From positions 1 through 9,063 of the forward strand of contig CALXNI010000114.1 in assembly GCA_944389715.1 (NCBI GenBank): DNA of 9,063 nt, in the 5' to 3' direction. The notes under the pieces are model-generated. The model was not told where the DNA came from. It did no database searches and saw nothing but the letters and a program-made list of their open reading frames with translations. Position numbers and translations under genes: made by a program. The DNA comes from an uncultured Clostridia bacterium. GTDB taxonomy: Bacteria > Bacillota > Clostridia > TANB77 > CAG-508. Shown here piece by piece: positions 1 to 6,019 of the stretch (position 1 is its first letter; every line of letters starts with the position of its first letter).

Positions 1-20
1 CATTATTCTAAGAATCCTTT
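1..20 (-). promoter_or_regulatory. RBS and start codon of the next gene (body outside window)
   Basis: The secY stop codon TAA (5-3) shares its last A with an ATG at 3-1, giving a TAATG overlap. An AAAGGA Shine-Dalgarno lies at 15-20, 11 bases before this ATG. In Bacillota the gene after secY is usually adk (adenylate kinase), sometimes map, so this is probably the adk start. That identity is inferred from gene order only; no codons after the ATG are visible. Confidence 0.45.
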
Positions 21-1337
21 ATAATGACGCATAACTAATCTAGACTCTAATTGTTGTATTGTTTCTAATGCAACACCCACTACGATAAGTATTGATGTTC
101 CTCCAAATGCCACATTAAGTCCTGTAAATCTCATAAGCATTGGAAGTATTGCAATAACACTTAAGAATACTCCTCCAAATAATGTTAATTTACTCATTAT
201 ATTTGATAAATATTCTGTTGTTGGTTTACCTGCTCTAATTCCAGGTATAAATCCTCCATTTTTCTTTATATTGTTTGATACTTCTGCAGGATTAAATGTT
301 GCATAGGTATAAAAATATGTAAATCCTAATATTAATAGTAAATAAACAATTGCATTTGCAATAGTATAACCTATACCAACTTGTGATGTTGAAGTTGCAA
401 TTGAAAATTTATATATTGTAGCCCAAAATCCAGTTTGGGTGGCAATATTTGGATTAAACATTTGTATAATCATTGCAGGAAATGTCATAAATGAAGAGGC
501 AAATATTACTGGCATTACTCCAGCCATCGCAAGTTTTAATGGAATATGTGTGTTTTGTCCTCCATACATTTTTCTTCCTACTACTTTTTTTTCATATTGT
601 ACAGGTACTCTTCTTTCAGCTTGTTGTACAAATACTACTCCTGCTACTAATATAATTGCTCCTATAATTATTCCTAATGATATTAAAAGACCTGTTGTAC
701 TAAATCCATTAGATGTAAATATTAAACCATAAATAGTTGTTATAGCAGATGGTAATGAAGATATAATACCTATAAAGATTATTATAGATATACCATTTCC
801 AATCCCTCTATTTGTAATTTGTTCTCCAAGCCACATTAGTAATGCTGTTCCTGCAACTAAAGATAATACAATTAGTGCTCCTGTTGCGAATCCTGGATTT
901 ATAAATACACCATATGCTGAATATGAGCTGCTATATGACATATAAATACCAACTGCTTCTATTAGTGCCAATACTAATGTTAGTATCTTTGTATATCTAT
1001 TTATTTTTGCTTTACCTTCTTCTCCACCTTCTTTTATAAGTTTTTCTAAAGATGGAATTACCATACCTAATAATTGTATAACGATTGATGCTGTAATATA
1101 TGGGCTTATTGACATTGCAAATATAGAAAATCTTGAAAAAGCTCCTCCTGATATTAAATCAATAAGTCCTGATAAACTTCCAGTTGATTGAGATGTTAAA
1201 TCACTTAAAGCTAAAGTATCAATTCCTGGAACTGTGATATAACAACCAAGTCTAAATAATACAATTAATAATAAAGTATATAATAGTCTTTTTCTTACAT
1301 CTGGTGTTTTAAAAGCATTTTTTATCGTTTGAAACAA
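3..1337 (-). CDS. secY: Preprotein translocase subunit SecY
   Basis: SecY is the channel-forming subunit of the SecYEG translocase in the cytoplasmic membrane; it moves unfolded preproteins out of the cell and inserts membrane proteins. The 444-residue product is slightly longer than the usual 420-440 and has about ten hydrophobic segments. Visible family signatures are the plug/TM2 region GLIDLISGGAFSRFSIFAMS (57-76), GEQITNRGIGNGIS (171-184), the cytoplasmic loop QQAERRVPVQY (238-248), NPAEVSNNIKKNGGFIPGIR (349-368) and the C-terminal ESRLVMRHYKGFL. The start codon is TTG at 1337, directly after the rplO-frame TAG (1338-1340). It is supported by an AGAGGTGAT Shine-Dalgarno inside the rplO coding tail and by the typical SecY N-terminus MFQTIKNAFK. 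The gene is complete, and its stop overlaps the next ATG. It is co-transcribed with the ribosomal genes and probably translationally coupled to rplO. Confidence 0.97.
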   Translation of the reverse strand: MFQTIKNAFKTPDVRKRLLYTLLLIVLFRLGCYITVPGIDTLALSDLTSQSTGSLSGLIDLISGGAFSRFSIFAMSISPYITASIVIQLLGMVIPSLEKLIKEGGEEGKAKINRYTKILTLVLALIEAVGIYMSYSSSYSAYGVFINPGFATGALIVLSLVAGTALLMWLGEQITNRGIGNGISIIIFIGIISSLPSAITTIYGLIFTSNGFSTTGLLISLGIIIGAIILVAGVVFVQQAERRVPVQYEKKVVGRKMYGGQNTHIPLKLAMAGVMPVIFASSFMTFPAMIIQMFNPNIATQTGFWATIYKFSIATSTSQVGIGYTIANAIVYLLLILGFTYFYTYATFNPAEVSNNIKKNGGFIPGIRAGKPTTEYLSNIMSKLTLFGGVFLSVIAILPMLMRFTGLNVAFGGTSILIVVGVALETIQQLESRLVMRHYKGFLE

Positions 1338-1350
1338 CTAAATCACCTCT
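1338..1350 (-). promoter_or_regulatory. Shine-Dalgarno of secY inside the rplO tail
   Basis: The coding strand reads AGAGGTGAT at 1350-1342, then TTAG and the TTG start of secY. The site is a near-perfect match to the 16S anti-Shine-Dalgarno. It decides the TTG start, because no ATG lies nearby in frame. It overlaps the last codons of the L15 reading frame, so ribosomes finishing full-length L15 would clear or occupy this site. Confidence 0.8.
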
Positions 1351-1773
1351 GCTTTTCCACCAGCTGCTTCTATTTTTTCTTTAGCAGCTTTTGTAAATCT
1401 TGCTCCGCTTTACTGTTAATTTTTTATCTAAACTTCCAGTAGCTAAAACAACAATACCGTCATTAGCTTTGCTTATTATTCCATCAGCTATTAAACTCTC
1501 TGCTGTAACTTCTTCTGATTTACTCTTATTTAGCATTGTCAAAGTTACTTCTGTATATTTTGAAGCGTGAATGTTTTTAAATCCTCTTTTTGGAAGTCTT
1601 CTATATAGTGGTGTTTGACCACCTTCAAAGCCACGTCTTACTCCACCACCAGATCTTGCTTTTTGTCCTTTATGTCCTCTTCCTGATGTCTTACCAAGTC
1701 CTGATCCAATTCCACGTCCTACTCTTCTTCTTGCAACTTTTTCTTGACCTGCTTTTATATTACCTAATTCCAT
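1338..1773 (-). CDS. rplO: 50S ribosomal protein L15, frameshifted near the C-terminus
   Basis: L15 is a late-assembling 50S protein that binds 23S rRNA. The N-terminal part is typical: basic, glycine-rich [20 protein letters not shown] (17-36), the [24 protein letters not shown] block and YTEVTL. The ATG at 1773 is preceded by GAAGGAGGG, which decides the start; a TTG at 1791 in the same frame lies within the RBS region and is not credible. The frame is intact to V121-K122, then reads RSKIYKSC and stops at 1381-1383 (130 aa). Skipping one base (C on the coding strand, position 1407) restores [11 protein letters not shown] and then [14 protein letters not shown], ending at TAG 1338-1340. This gives 144 aa, the normal L15 length. 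The 22 lost residues are well preserved, so this is a sequencing error, a very recent mutation or, less likely, programmed frameshifting. The normal upstream neighbour rpmD is missing. Confidence 0.93.
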
Positions 1774-1788
1774 TTGTTTACCCTCCTT

Positions 1789-1807
1789 CAAAACTCGAAG
1801 AGTTTTG
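1789..1807 (-). promoter_or_regulatory. Hairpin abutting the rplO Shine-Dalgarno
   Basis: A perfect 8-bp inverted repeat CAAAACTC / GAGTTTTG with a 3-base loop lies directly before AAGGAGGG of rplO. In the transcript the 3' arm ends within two bases of the Shine-Dalgarno. Together with the upstream motif GAAGAGTGAA it resembles the modules in front of rpsE and rplN. There is no U-tract after it, so it is not a normal terminator. Confidence 0.6.
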
Positions 1808-1847
1808 TGCTATTAGCTATTCACTCTTCATTATTAATTTTTCTTCT

Positions 1848-1898
1848 GGGGACAGTCCCTAGAATTTCCATTTTAATGAAAATTCTTAGGCAGTCCCT
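1848..1898 (-). repeat. GGGACTGTCCC hairpin repeat, copy 1 (rpsE-rplO gap)
   Basis: In the transcript direction the element reads AGGGACTG, then a hairpin with 12-base arms (1875-1886 and 1861-1872, one G-U pair, very short loop), then AGGGACTGTCCCC. GGGACTGTCCC is itself a near-perfect palindrome. The second copy is at 2469-2521 with the same orientation and layout. The rpsE stop codon TAG is partly made by the first bases of the element. It occupies the place where rpmD would normally be. Confidence 0.8.
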
Positions 1899-2385
1899 AC
1901 ATTACTTCGTTTACTTTTTTACCTCTTTTTTTAGCAACTTCTTCTGCTGTAGCCATGTTTTCAAGAGCATTAATTGTAGCATATCCTACGTTTCTTGGAT
2001 TAGTTGTTCCAATAACCTTTGTTTTTATATCTCTATATCCTGCAAGTTCAAGAATTGGTCTTACACTTCCACCTGCTATTAATCCAGATCCTTCAGCTCC
2101 TGGTTTTAATAAAACACTTGCAGCTCCAAAAGTTCCTATATATTCATGAGGTATAGTAGTTCCTACTATTGGAACTTCTATTAAATTCTTTTTAGCATCT
2201 TCTATAGCCTTTTTTATTGCATCTGGAACTTCTGCAGCTTTTCCATTTCCTATCCCTACATGACCATTTTCGTCTCCAACAACAACTACTGCACTAAATC
2301 TAAAGTTTCTACCACCTTTAACAACTTTTGCAACTCTGTTAATGGCTACTACTTTTTCTTTTAATTCCATTACTTCATTTTCCAT
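1897..2385 (-). CDS. rpsE: 30S ribosomal protein S5
   Basis: S5 is a 30S protein at the mRNA entry channel and decoding region, important for accuracy. The 162-residue product shows the N-terminal double-stranded-RNA-binding-like fold, [20 protein letters not shown] and [20 protein letters not shown], and KKNLIEVP. The C-terminal domain follows, with [20 protein letters not shown] and [16 protein letters not shown]. Length is close to the family norm (about 160-167). The ATG at 2385 gives the [14 protein letters not shown]-terminus. The GGAGGG Shine-Dalgarno at 2401-2406 is 15 bases upstream, longer than elsewhere in the operon; an in-frame ATA sits at the better spacing, and upstream codons to 2427 would read through the RBS. 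The stop TAG merges into a repeat element. The gene is flanked on both sides by the same repeat pair, and rpmD, its usual downstream neighbour, is absent. Confidence 0.96.
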   Translation of the reverse strand: MENEVMELKEKVVAINRVAKVVKGGRNFRFSAVVVVGDENGHVGIGNGKAAEVPDAIKKAIEDAKKNLIEVPIVGTTIPHEYIGTFGAASVLLKPGAEGSGLIAGGSVRPILELAGYRDIKTKVIGTTNPRNVGYATINALENMATAEEVAKKRGKKVNEVM

Positions 2386-2400
2386 ATTTATTGTATTGTT

Positions 2401-2430
2401 CCCTCCTTCATAATTTTCAAAGAGCAAATT
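2401..2430 (-). promoter_or_regulatory. rpsE RBS with weak upstream hairpin and long spacer
   Basis: The coding strand has GAAGGAGGG (ending at 2401), but the first plausible ATG is 15 bases further on. Before it lies a degenerate AAATTT / AAATT inverted repeat around GCTCTTTG. It corresponds to the well-formed hairpins before the RBS of rplO and rplN. Confidence 0.45.
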
Positions 2431-2468
2431 TTGTACCCTTCACTCTTCACTTTTTTAATATTTATCCA

Positions 2469-2521
2469 GGGGATAGTCCCTATAATTTCCATTGTAAAAA
2501 TGGAAATTTAGGACAGTCCCT
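2469..2521 (-). repeat. GGGACTGTCCC hairpin repeat, copy 2 (rplR-rpsE gap)
   Basis: The layout matches the copy at 1848-1898: AGGGACTGTCC, then a perfect 10-bp stem (AATTTCCATT 2484-2493 against 2499-2508, 5-base loop), then AGGGACTATCCCC. The element begins just after the rplR stop codon. The rest of both gaps also aligns, with GAAGAGTGAA, a hairpin and GAAGGAGGG following, so the two gaps around rpsE are diverged copies of one composite spacer. Confidence 0.8.
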
Positions 2522-2524
2522 TTA

Positions 2525-2884
2525 TTAGAATTCTAATCCTGCTTCTCTGGCAGCTTCTGCAAGTTCTTTTACTATTCCATGATATATGTATCCGCCTCTA
2601 TCATAAACAACAGTTTTTATATTTTTTTCTATAGCTCTTTTAGCAATTAATGTACCTACTTCTTTTGCTGCTTCTTTATTAGACTTTTTAGTTTTTACAG
2701 TTTTATCTAATGTTGAAGCTGAAACAAGAGTAATTCCTTTTGTATCATCTATTACTTGAGCATATATATTACTATTACTTCTATATACACATAATCTTGG
2801 GCATTCAGCTGTTCCACTTATTTTTGTACGTACTCTTTTATGTCTTCTTTCTCTTTCTTCTTTTCTATTAGTTTTAGTAATCAT
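2525..2884 (-). CDS. rplR: 50S ribosomal protein L18
   Basis: L18 binds 5S rRNA and, with L5, anchors it in the central protuberance of the 50S subunit. The 119-residue product has normal length. It has the basic N-terminus [20 protein letters not shown], the [19 protein letters not shown] strand region, and the C-terminal motif [28 protein letters not shown], which is diagnostic. The ATG at 2884 is preceded by AGAAAGGAGAAA at about 8 bases. It lies between rplF upstream and rpsE downstream, as in other Bacillota. Both gaps around it are long and repeat-filled: a 94-bp repeat before it and the GGGACTGTCCC element directly after its stop. Confidence 0.97.
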   Translation of the reverse strand: MITKTNRKEERERRHKRVRTKISGTAECPRLCVYRSNSNIYAQVIDDTKGITLVSASTLDKTVKTKKSNKEAAKEVGTLIAKRAIEKNIKTVVYDRGGYIYHGIVKELAEAAREAGLEF

Positions 2885-2909
2885 TTAAGAATTTCTCCTT
2901 TCTACTAAT

Positions 2910-3003
2910 GTAAGGGGACGCATCTTACCTTTGCGTCACTTCCACTAGGGACGAGATACATCCCCATACTTGTGAATTAGTGATGTCAGTATTCATGCTT
3001 CCT
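2910..3003 (-). repeat. 94-bp structured repeat, copy 1 (rplF-rplR gap)
   Basis: This copy aligns without gaps to 3581-3674, with 10 differences in 94 bases, in the same orientation. In the transcript GGGGATGTATCT (2965-2954) can pair with AGATGCGTCCCC (2925-2914) over 12 bp including two G-U pairs. The same arms on the plus strand give two mismatches, so the structure favours the mRNA strand. A shared single-stranded-looking leader contains ACTGACATCACTAATTCA. It ends about 10 bases before the rplR Shine-Dalgarno. Confidence 0.85.
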
Positions 3004-3022
3004 TACACATTCATATTTTTAT

Positions 3023-3559
3023 TTATTTACCGGTCTTACCCTCTTTACGTCTAATATGTTCATCAACATATTTAATTCCTTTACCTCTATATACTTCAGG
3101 TGGTCTTTGTTTTCTTACTTCAGCTGCCATTTGACCTACTAACTCTTTATCAACACCTCTTACTATAATTGAGTTTGGATTTGGTACTTCATATGTTATT
3201 CCTTCTGGTTCTTCCATATTTATTGGATGTGAGTAACCAAGTGTTAATACTAATGTCTTTCCTTGTTTTGCAGCCCTATATCCTACTCCATTGATTTCTA
3301 ATTCTTTTGTATATTCTTTAGAAACACCTTGTATCATATTATTAATTAATGTTCTTGTTAAGCCGTGTAAGCTCCTATTTAATGGTTCATCGTCTGGTCT
3401 AGTAACTGTAATAATACCATTTTCTATTTTTATGCTAATATTACTATGTAGATCCTTTTCTAATGTTCCTTTAGGTCCTTTTACAGTAATCTTGTGACCA
3501 TCTAATTTTACTTCTACGCCTTCTGGTACTGTAATTGGTTTATTTCCTACTCTTGACAT
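3023..3559 (-). CDS. rplF: 50S ribosomal protein L6
   Basis: L6 binds 23S rRNA near the sarcin-ricin loop and the factor-binding site of the 50S subunit. The 178-residue protein has the two tandem alpha/beta repeats of the family. The N-terminus is [21 protein letters not shown], followed by KGPKG (33-37) and the Leu/Thr-rich [20 protein letters not shown] segment. The C-terminal half carries the GVGYRAA motif, LTLGYSHP, and [12 protein letters not shown] with the basic tail RRKEGKTGK. Length is normal (175-180). The ATG at 3559 follows AGAAAGGAGAT at good spacing. rpsH is upstream and rplR downstream in the canonical order. It is flanked on both sides by copies of one 94-bp direct repeat. 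Confidence 0.98.
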   Translation of the reverse strand: MSRVGNKPITVPEGVEVKLDGHKITVKGPKGTLEKDLHSNISIKIENGIITVTRPDDEPLNRSLHGLTRTLINNMIQGVSKEYTKELEINGVGYRAAKQGKTLVLTLGYSHPINMEEPEGITYEVPNPNSIIVRGVDKELVGQMAAEVRKQRPPEVYRGKGIKYVDEHIRRKEGKTGK

Positions 3560-3580
3560 TTTATATCTCCTTTCTTATTT

Positions 3581-3674
3581 GTAAGGGGACGCATCTTACC
3601 TTTACGTCGCTTTCTCTGGGGAATAGATACATCCCCATACTTATGAATTAGTGATGTCAGTTTTTATGCTTCCT
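3581..3674 (-). repeat. 94-bp structured repeat, copy 2 (rpsH-rplF gap)
   Basis: This is the partner of 2910-3003, about 89% identical and without gaps. The transcript stem is formed by GGGGATGTATCT (3636-3625) and AGATGCGTCCCC (3596-3585). Most differences cluster in the loop side, while both 12-base arms are unchanged, which suggests the structure is kept. It lies after the rpsH stop and before the rplF Shine-Dalgarno. Confidence 0.85.
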
Positions 3675-3689
3675 GCCTTCTTTATTTTA

Positions 3690-4088
3690 TTACCAAATGT
3701 ATGCTAATACTTCTCCACCTACTCCTAACTGTCTTGCTTGTTTATCTGTCATTACTCCTTTAGATGTTGAAATCAAAGCTATTCCAAGACCATTTAGTAC
3801 TCTTGGAAGCTCATCTTTTGCTGCATATATTCTTAATCCTGGTTTGCTTATTCTTCTTAAACCTGAAATTACTTTTTTTCCTTTTTCTGTATATTTTAAG
3901 CTTATTCTTATAATACCTTGATTTTCATTTTCTATTTCTTCATATGCTTTTATATATCCTTCACTGAATAATATCTCTGCTATTGCTTTTTTCATCTTTG
4001 ATGCAGGGATATCTACTGTTTTAAATTTTGCACTATTAGCATTTCTTATTCTTGTTAGCATATCTGCTATTGGATCAGTAGTATTCAT
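3690..4088 (-). CDS. rpsH: 30S ribosomal protein S8
   Basis: S8 is a primary 16S rRNA binder that organises the 30S platform; in enterobacteria it is also the translational repressor of the spc operon. The 132-residue product has the family start [17 protein letters not shown], the central [20 protein letters not shown], and the invariant C-terminal [20 protein letters not shown] followed by VLAYIW. Length is normal. The ATG at 4088 is preceded by AAAAGGAGG about 9 bases away. rpsZ is upstream and rplF downstream. Both neighbouring gaps hold repeats, and I see no copy of an S8-type RNA target in them. Confidence 0.98.
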   Translation of the reverse strand: MNTTDPIADMLTRIRNANSAKFKTVDIPASKMKKAIAEILFSEGYIKAYEEIENENQGIIRISLKYTEKGKKVISGLRRISKPGLRIYAAKDELPRVLNGLGIALISTSKGVMTDKQARQLGVGGEVLAYIW

Positions 4089-4112
4089 ATTAATTTTTCC
4101 TCCTTTTCTTGC

Positions 4113-4241
4113 TAGAAGTTAGAACTTAGAGATTAGAATTTAGAAATATAAATTCTTAAACTAATTCTAACTTTCTTATTTTCATTTCTAAGAGGTTACG
4201 TTTTAGGTTTCTAACCTCTAACTTCTAACCTCTAACTTCTA
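4113..4241. repeat. 129-bp inverted-repeat element with AGAAGTTAGAGGTT units
   Basis: The gap between rpsZ and rpsH is almost entirely an element whose 24-base ends are inverted copies (4113-4136 against 4218-4241, 20 of 24 matching, and more pairing in RNA through G-U). One end contains two tandem 14-base units AGAAGTTAGAGGTT. A smaller hairpin GAATTTA / TAAATTC lies inside. It encodes nothing. The element starts three bases after the rpsZ stop and ends before the rpsH Shine-Dalgarno. Confidence 0.75.
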
Positions 4242-4243
4242 TT

Positions 4244-4429
4244 TTACCAACTTGCTTTTTTTACACCTGGTATTTCACCTTTATGTGCTAATTCTCTAAA
4301 GCATATACGGCAAATCCCATATTTTCTTATATATCCGTGTGGTCTACCACATAATTTACATCTATTATATTCTCTTGTTTTATATTTTTGTGGTTTTTGT
4401 TGTTTAACAATCATTGCTTTTTTAGCCAT
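4244..4429 (-). CDS. rpsZ: 30S ribosomal protein S14 type Z (zinc-binding)
   Basis: S14 sits in the head of the 30S subunit. This is the short, zinc-containing form: 61 residues with two CxxC pairs, C24-K-L-C27 and C40-R-I-C43, and the typical core [20 protein letters not shown] and [18 protein letters not shown]. Possession of the C+ form is the normal state for the operon copy in Bacillota; a zinc-free paralogue may exist elsewhere but is not here. The ATG at 4429 is preceded by GGAGG, 12 bases away, with a nearer GAGAT. The order rplE-rpsZ-rpsH is canonical. Confidence 0.98.
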   Translation of the reverse strand: MAKKAMIVKQQKPQKYKTREYNRCKLCGRPHGYIRKYGICRICFRELAHKGEIPGVKKASW

Positions 4430-4486
4430 AATCTCTTTTTTCCTCCTTTTTTATTTGGATAACAATTCAAGCTCACTTTTCATTTG

Positions 4487-5026
4487 TTATGCTTTAAAAG
4501 GCATACCTAATAATGTAAGTAGTTCTCTAGCTTCTTCGTCAGATTTTGCAGTTGTTACAAATATAATGTCCATACCTCTTAATTTATCAATTTTATCATA
4601 CTCTATCTCTGGGAATATTAATTGCTCTTTTATTCCTAATGAGTAATTACCTTTTCCATCAAAAGAATTCTTTGAAAGTCCTCTAAAATCTCTAACTCTA
4701 GGTAATGCAACATTAAATAGTTTGTATGCAAAATCATACATTTTTCTTGATCTTAATGTAACTTTACAACCAACATTTGCTCCTTCTCTTAGTTTAAAAG
4801 CAGCAATTGATTTTCTTGCTTTTGTTATAATTGGTTTTTGTCCTGTTATTTGTGTTAAATCTGATATTGCATTATCTAAACTTTTTGGATTATCTTTTAC
4901 ATCTCCAAGTCCTATATTTATAACTATCTTTTCTAATTTAGGAACTTGCATAACTGATTTATATTCGAACTTTTTCATTAATGCAGGTATTACTTCTTTT
5001 TCATATTGTTTTCTTAGCTTTTCCAT
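4487..5026 (-). CDS. rplE: 50S ribosomal protein L5
   Basis: L5 binds 5S rRNA and forms the bridge from the central protuberance to the 30S head and P-site tRNA. The 179-residue product (family about 179-180) reads [20 protein letters not shown], then [15 protein letters not shown] (29-43), [56 protein letters not shown] and the C-terminal [11 protein letters not shown]. All are standard L5 blocks. The ATG at 5026 follows AAGAAAGGAGAAA. The gap to rplX is only 32 bp and to rpsZ 57 bp, so this part of the operon keeps the usual compact spacing and has no repeats. Confidence 0.98.
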   Translation of the reverse strand: MEKLRKQYEKEVIPALMKKFEYKSVMQVPKLEKIVINIGLGDVKDNPKSLDNAISDLTQITGQKPIITKARKSIAAFKLREGANVGCKVTLRSRKMYDFAYKLFNVALPRVRDFRGLSKNSFDGKGNYSLGIKEQLIFPEIEYDKIDKLRGMDIIFVTTAKSDEEARELLTLLGMPFKA

Positions 5027-5058
5027 TTACAGTTTTCTCCTTTCTTACCTTCTTTAAT

Positions 5059-5367
5059 TTATTTTATTTTGTTTCCGCATTTTTTACAAACACGAATTTT
5101 CTCTTTACCTTCTTTTATCATTCCTACTCTTGTAGCTTTATTACATTTTGGACAAACTACATTTACTTTGCTACTATGTATGCTACATTCAACAGGTATA
5201 ATTCCGCCTTCTTCTCCTTGTTTTCTAGGTTTTACATGTTTTTTTCTAATGTTTACACCTTTTACAATTACTTTTTGTAATTTTGGAATAACTTCTAATA
5301 CTTCTCCTGTTTTACCTTTATCATTTCCTGATAAAACCTCTACTGTATCACCTTTTTTTATTCTCAT
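5059..5367 (-). CDS. rplX: 50S ribosomal protein L24 with C-terminal zinc-ribbon-like cysteines
   Basis: L24 is an early assembly protein of the 50S subunit near the exit tunnel. The 102-residue product has the N-terminal KOW motif (KKGDTVEVLSGNDKGKTGEV, 4-23), then VKGVNIRKKHVKP, GGIIPVECSIHSSKVNVV and TRVG. In the C-terminal part four cysteines form two CxxC pairs, C72-P-K-C75 and C94-K-K-C97. They are spaced to bind zinc, whereas many L24 proteins have non-cysteine residues there. The zinc role is inference. The ATG at 5367 follows GAAGGAGGAAG. The gap upstream to rplN is 184 bp and carries a palindromic element. Confidence 0.97.
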   Translation of the reverse strand: MRIKKGDTVEVLSGNDKGKTGEVLEVIPKLQKVIVKGVNIRKKHVKPRKQGEEGGIIPVECSIHSSKVNVVCPKCNKATRVGMIKEGKEKIRVCKKCGNKIK

Positions 5368-5427
5368 TTAAGGTCTTCCTCCTTCTTCTAAAACTCAATC
5401 TTATTAATTTCTTAGTTCTATAACATT

Positions 5428-5550
5428 GAAACGAATTAAAAGTGGTATATTGCTAGGAAAGCAAATAAAAATTTTTGAAACTATACATTTGTATGTTGAA
5501 AAAATTTTTATGCAGCTTGACAACGCAAGATGCCGCTTTTCATTTGTTTC
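5428..5550. repeat. 123-bp palindromic element, copy 1 (rplN-rplX gap)
   Basis: The ends are inverted repeats of 21 bases (5428-5448 against 5530-5550, 17 matching; starts GAAAC, ends GTTTC). Further inside is a perfect 12-bp inverted repeat ATAAAAATTTTT (5465-5476) / AAAAATTTTTAT (5500-5511). A GCTAGG box lies 24 bases from the left end and GACAACGC 24 bases from the right end. The same boxes appear at nearly the same places in 6020-6145, so the two are one family. The element abuts the rplN stop (5552-5554). Confidence 0.8.
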
Positions 5551-5551
5551 T

Positions 5552-5920
5552 CTATAAAACTTCTGGGGCTAAAGATAGAATCTTCATATAATCTTTATCT
5601 CTTAATTCTCTTGCTATTGGCCCAAATATACGTGTACCTTTTGGGTTTCCATCATCACGTATAATTACAGCAGCATTTTCATCAAATCTTACATAAGATC
5701 CATCTGGTCTTCTAATTGGTTTTTTTGTTCTAACTATAACAGCTTTAACAACATCACCTTTTTTTACAACTCCATTTGGTATTGCACTTTTTACAGATGC
5801 AATGATAATATCTCCAACTCCTGCAAATTTTCTATGTGATCCACCTAAACATCTAATACACATTAATTCTTTTGCACCAGTATTATCTGCTACTTTTAAT
5901 CTTGTTTGTTGTTGTATCAT
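5552..5920 (-). CDS. rplN: 50S ribosomal protein L14
   Basis: L14 is a conserved 23S rRNA-binding protein at the subunit interface, contacting bridge and factor-binding regions. Choosing the ATG at 5920 gives exactly 122 residues, the family length, starting [20 protein letters not shown]. Other signatures are [60 protein letters not shown] and [11 protein letters not shown]. An AAAAGGAGG Shine-Dalgarno is 9 bases upstream. An in-frame extension to 5956 would read through the RBS and is rejected. The gene is flanked on both sides by members of the same palindromic repeat family, and an RBS-proximal hairpin precedes it. Confidence 0.98.
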   Translation of the reverse strand: MIQQQTRLKVADNTGAKELMCIRCLGGSHRKFAGVGDIIIASVKSAIPNGVVKKGDVVKAVIVRTKKPIRRPDGSYVRFDENAAVIIRDDGNPKGTRIFGPIARELRDKDYMKILSLAPEVL

Positions 5921-5938
5921 TAATGGTTTCCTCCTTTT

Positions 5939-5963
5939 CAAAAATTTGTGAAGCAAATTTTTG
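5939..5963 (-). promoter_or_regulatory. Hairpin abutting the rplN Shine-Dalgarno
   Basis: This is a perfect 10-bp inverted repeat, CAAAAATTTG (5939-5948) and CAAATTTTTG (5954-5963), with a 5-base loop. In the transcript it is followed almost at once by AAAAGGAGG of rplN and preceded by AAGAGTGAAGAGT. It matches the module before rplO in layout. No coding function is seen. Confidence 0.6.
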
Positions 5964-6019
5964 TACTCTTCACTCTTAACATTTCATTTTGAATTTAATT
6001 TAACTGATTGCATATTACT

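Noticed and set aside
439..732. Plus-strand open frame within secY
   Set aside because: It is antisense to a fully conserved SecY sequence, has no convincing Shine-Dalgarno and no recognisable protein features; the other plus-strand frames in the window have the same problem.
1774..1791. TTG start at 1791 extending L15 by six residues
   Set aside because: The added codons are the Shine-Dalgarno itself; the ATG at 1773 gives the family N-terminus MELGNIK.
1774..1896. Hidden or degraded rpmD
   Set aside because: No frame shows L30 features such as an IGR or KQ motif, and the gap is shorter than the gene; repeats account for most of it.
2910..3674. CRISPR array
   Set aside because: There are only two copies, 94 bp long, separated by a whole gene; no short regular repeat-spacer pattern is present.
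5428..5550. Intrinsic terminator separating two operons
   Set aside because: The stem is A/T-only near the tip, no strong GC stem precedes a T-tract, and the genes on both sides belong to one canonical operon with no clear promoter between them.
5368..5551. Internal promoter in the rplN-rplX gap
   Set aside because: TTGTCA-like and TATA-like words occur, but they lie inside the palindromic element at poor spacing; in such AT-rich DNA this is not evidence.
5921..5956. Twelve-residue N-terminal extension of L14
   Set aside because: It reads through AAAAGGAGG; starting at 5920 gives the exact 122-residue family length.
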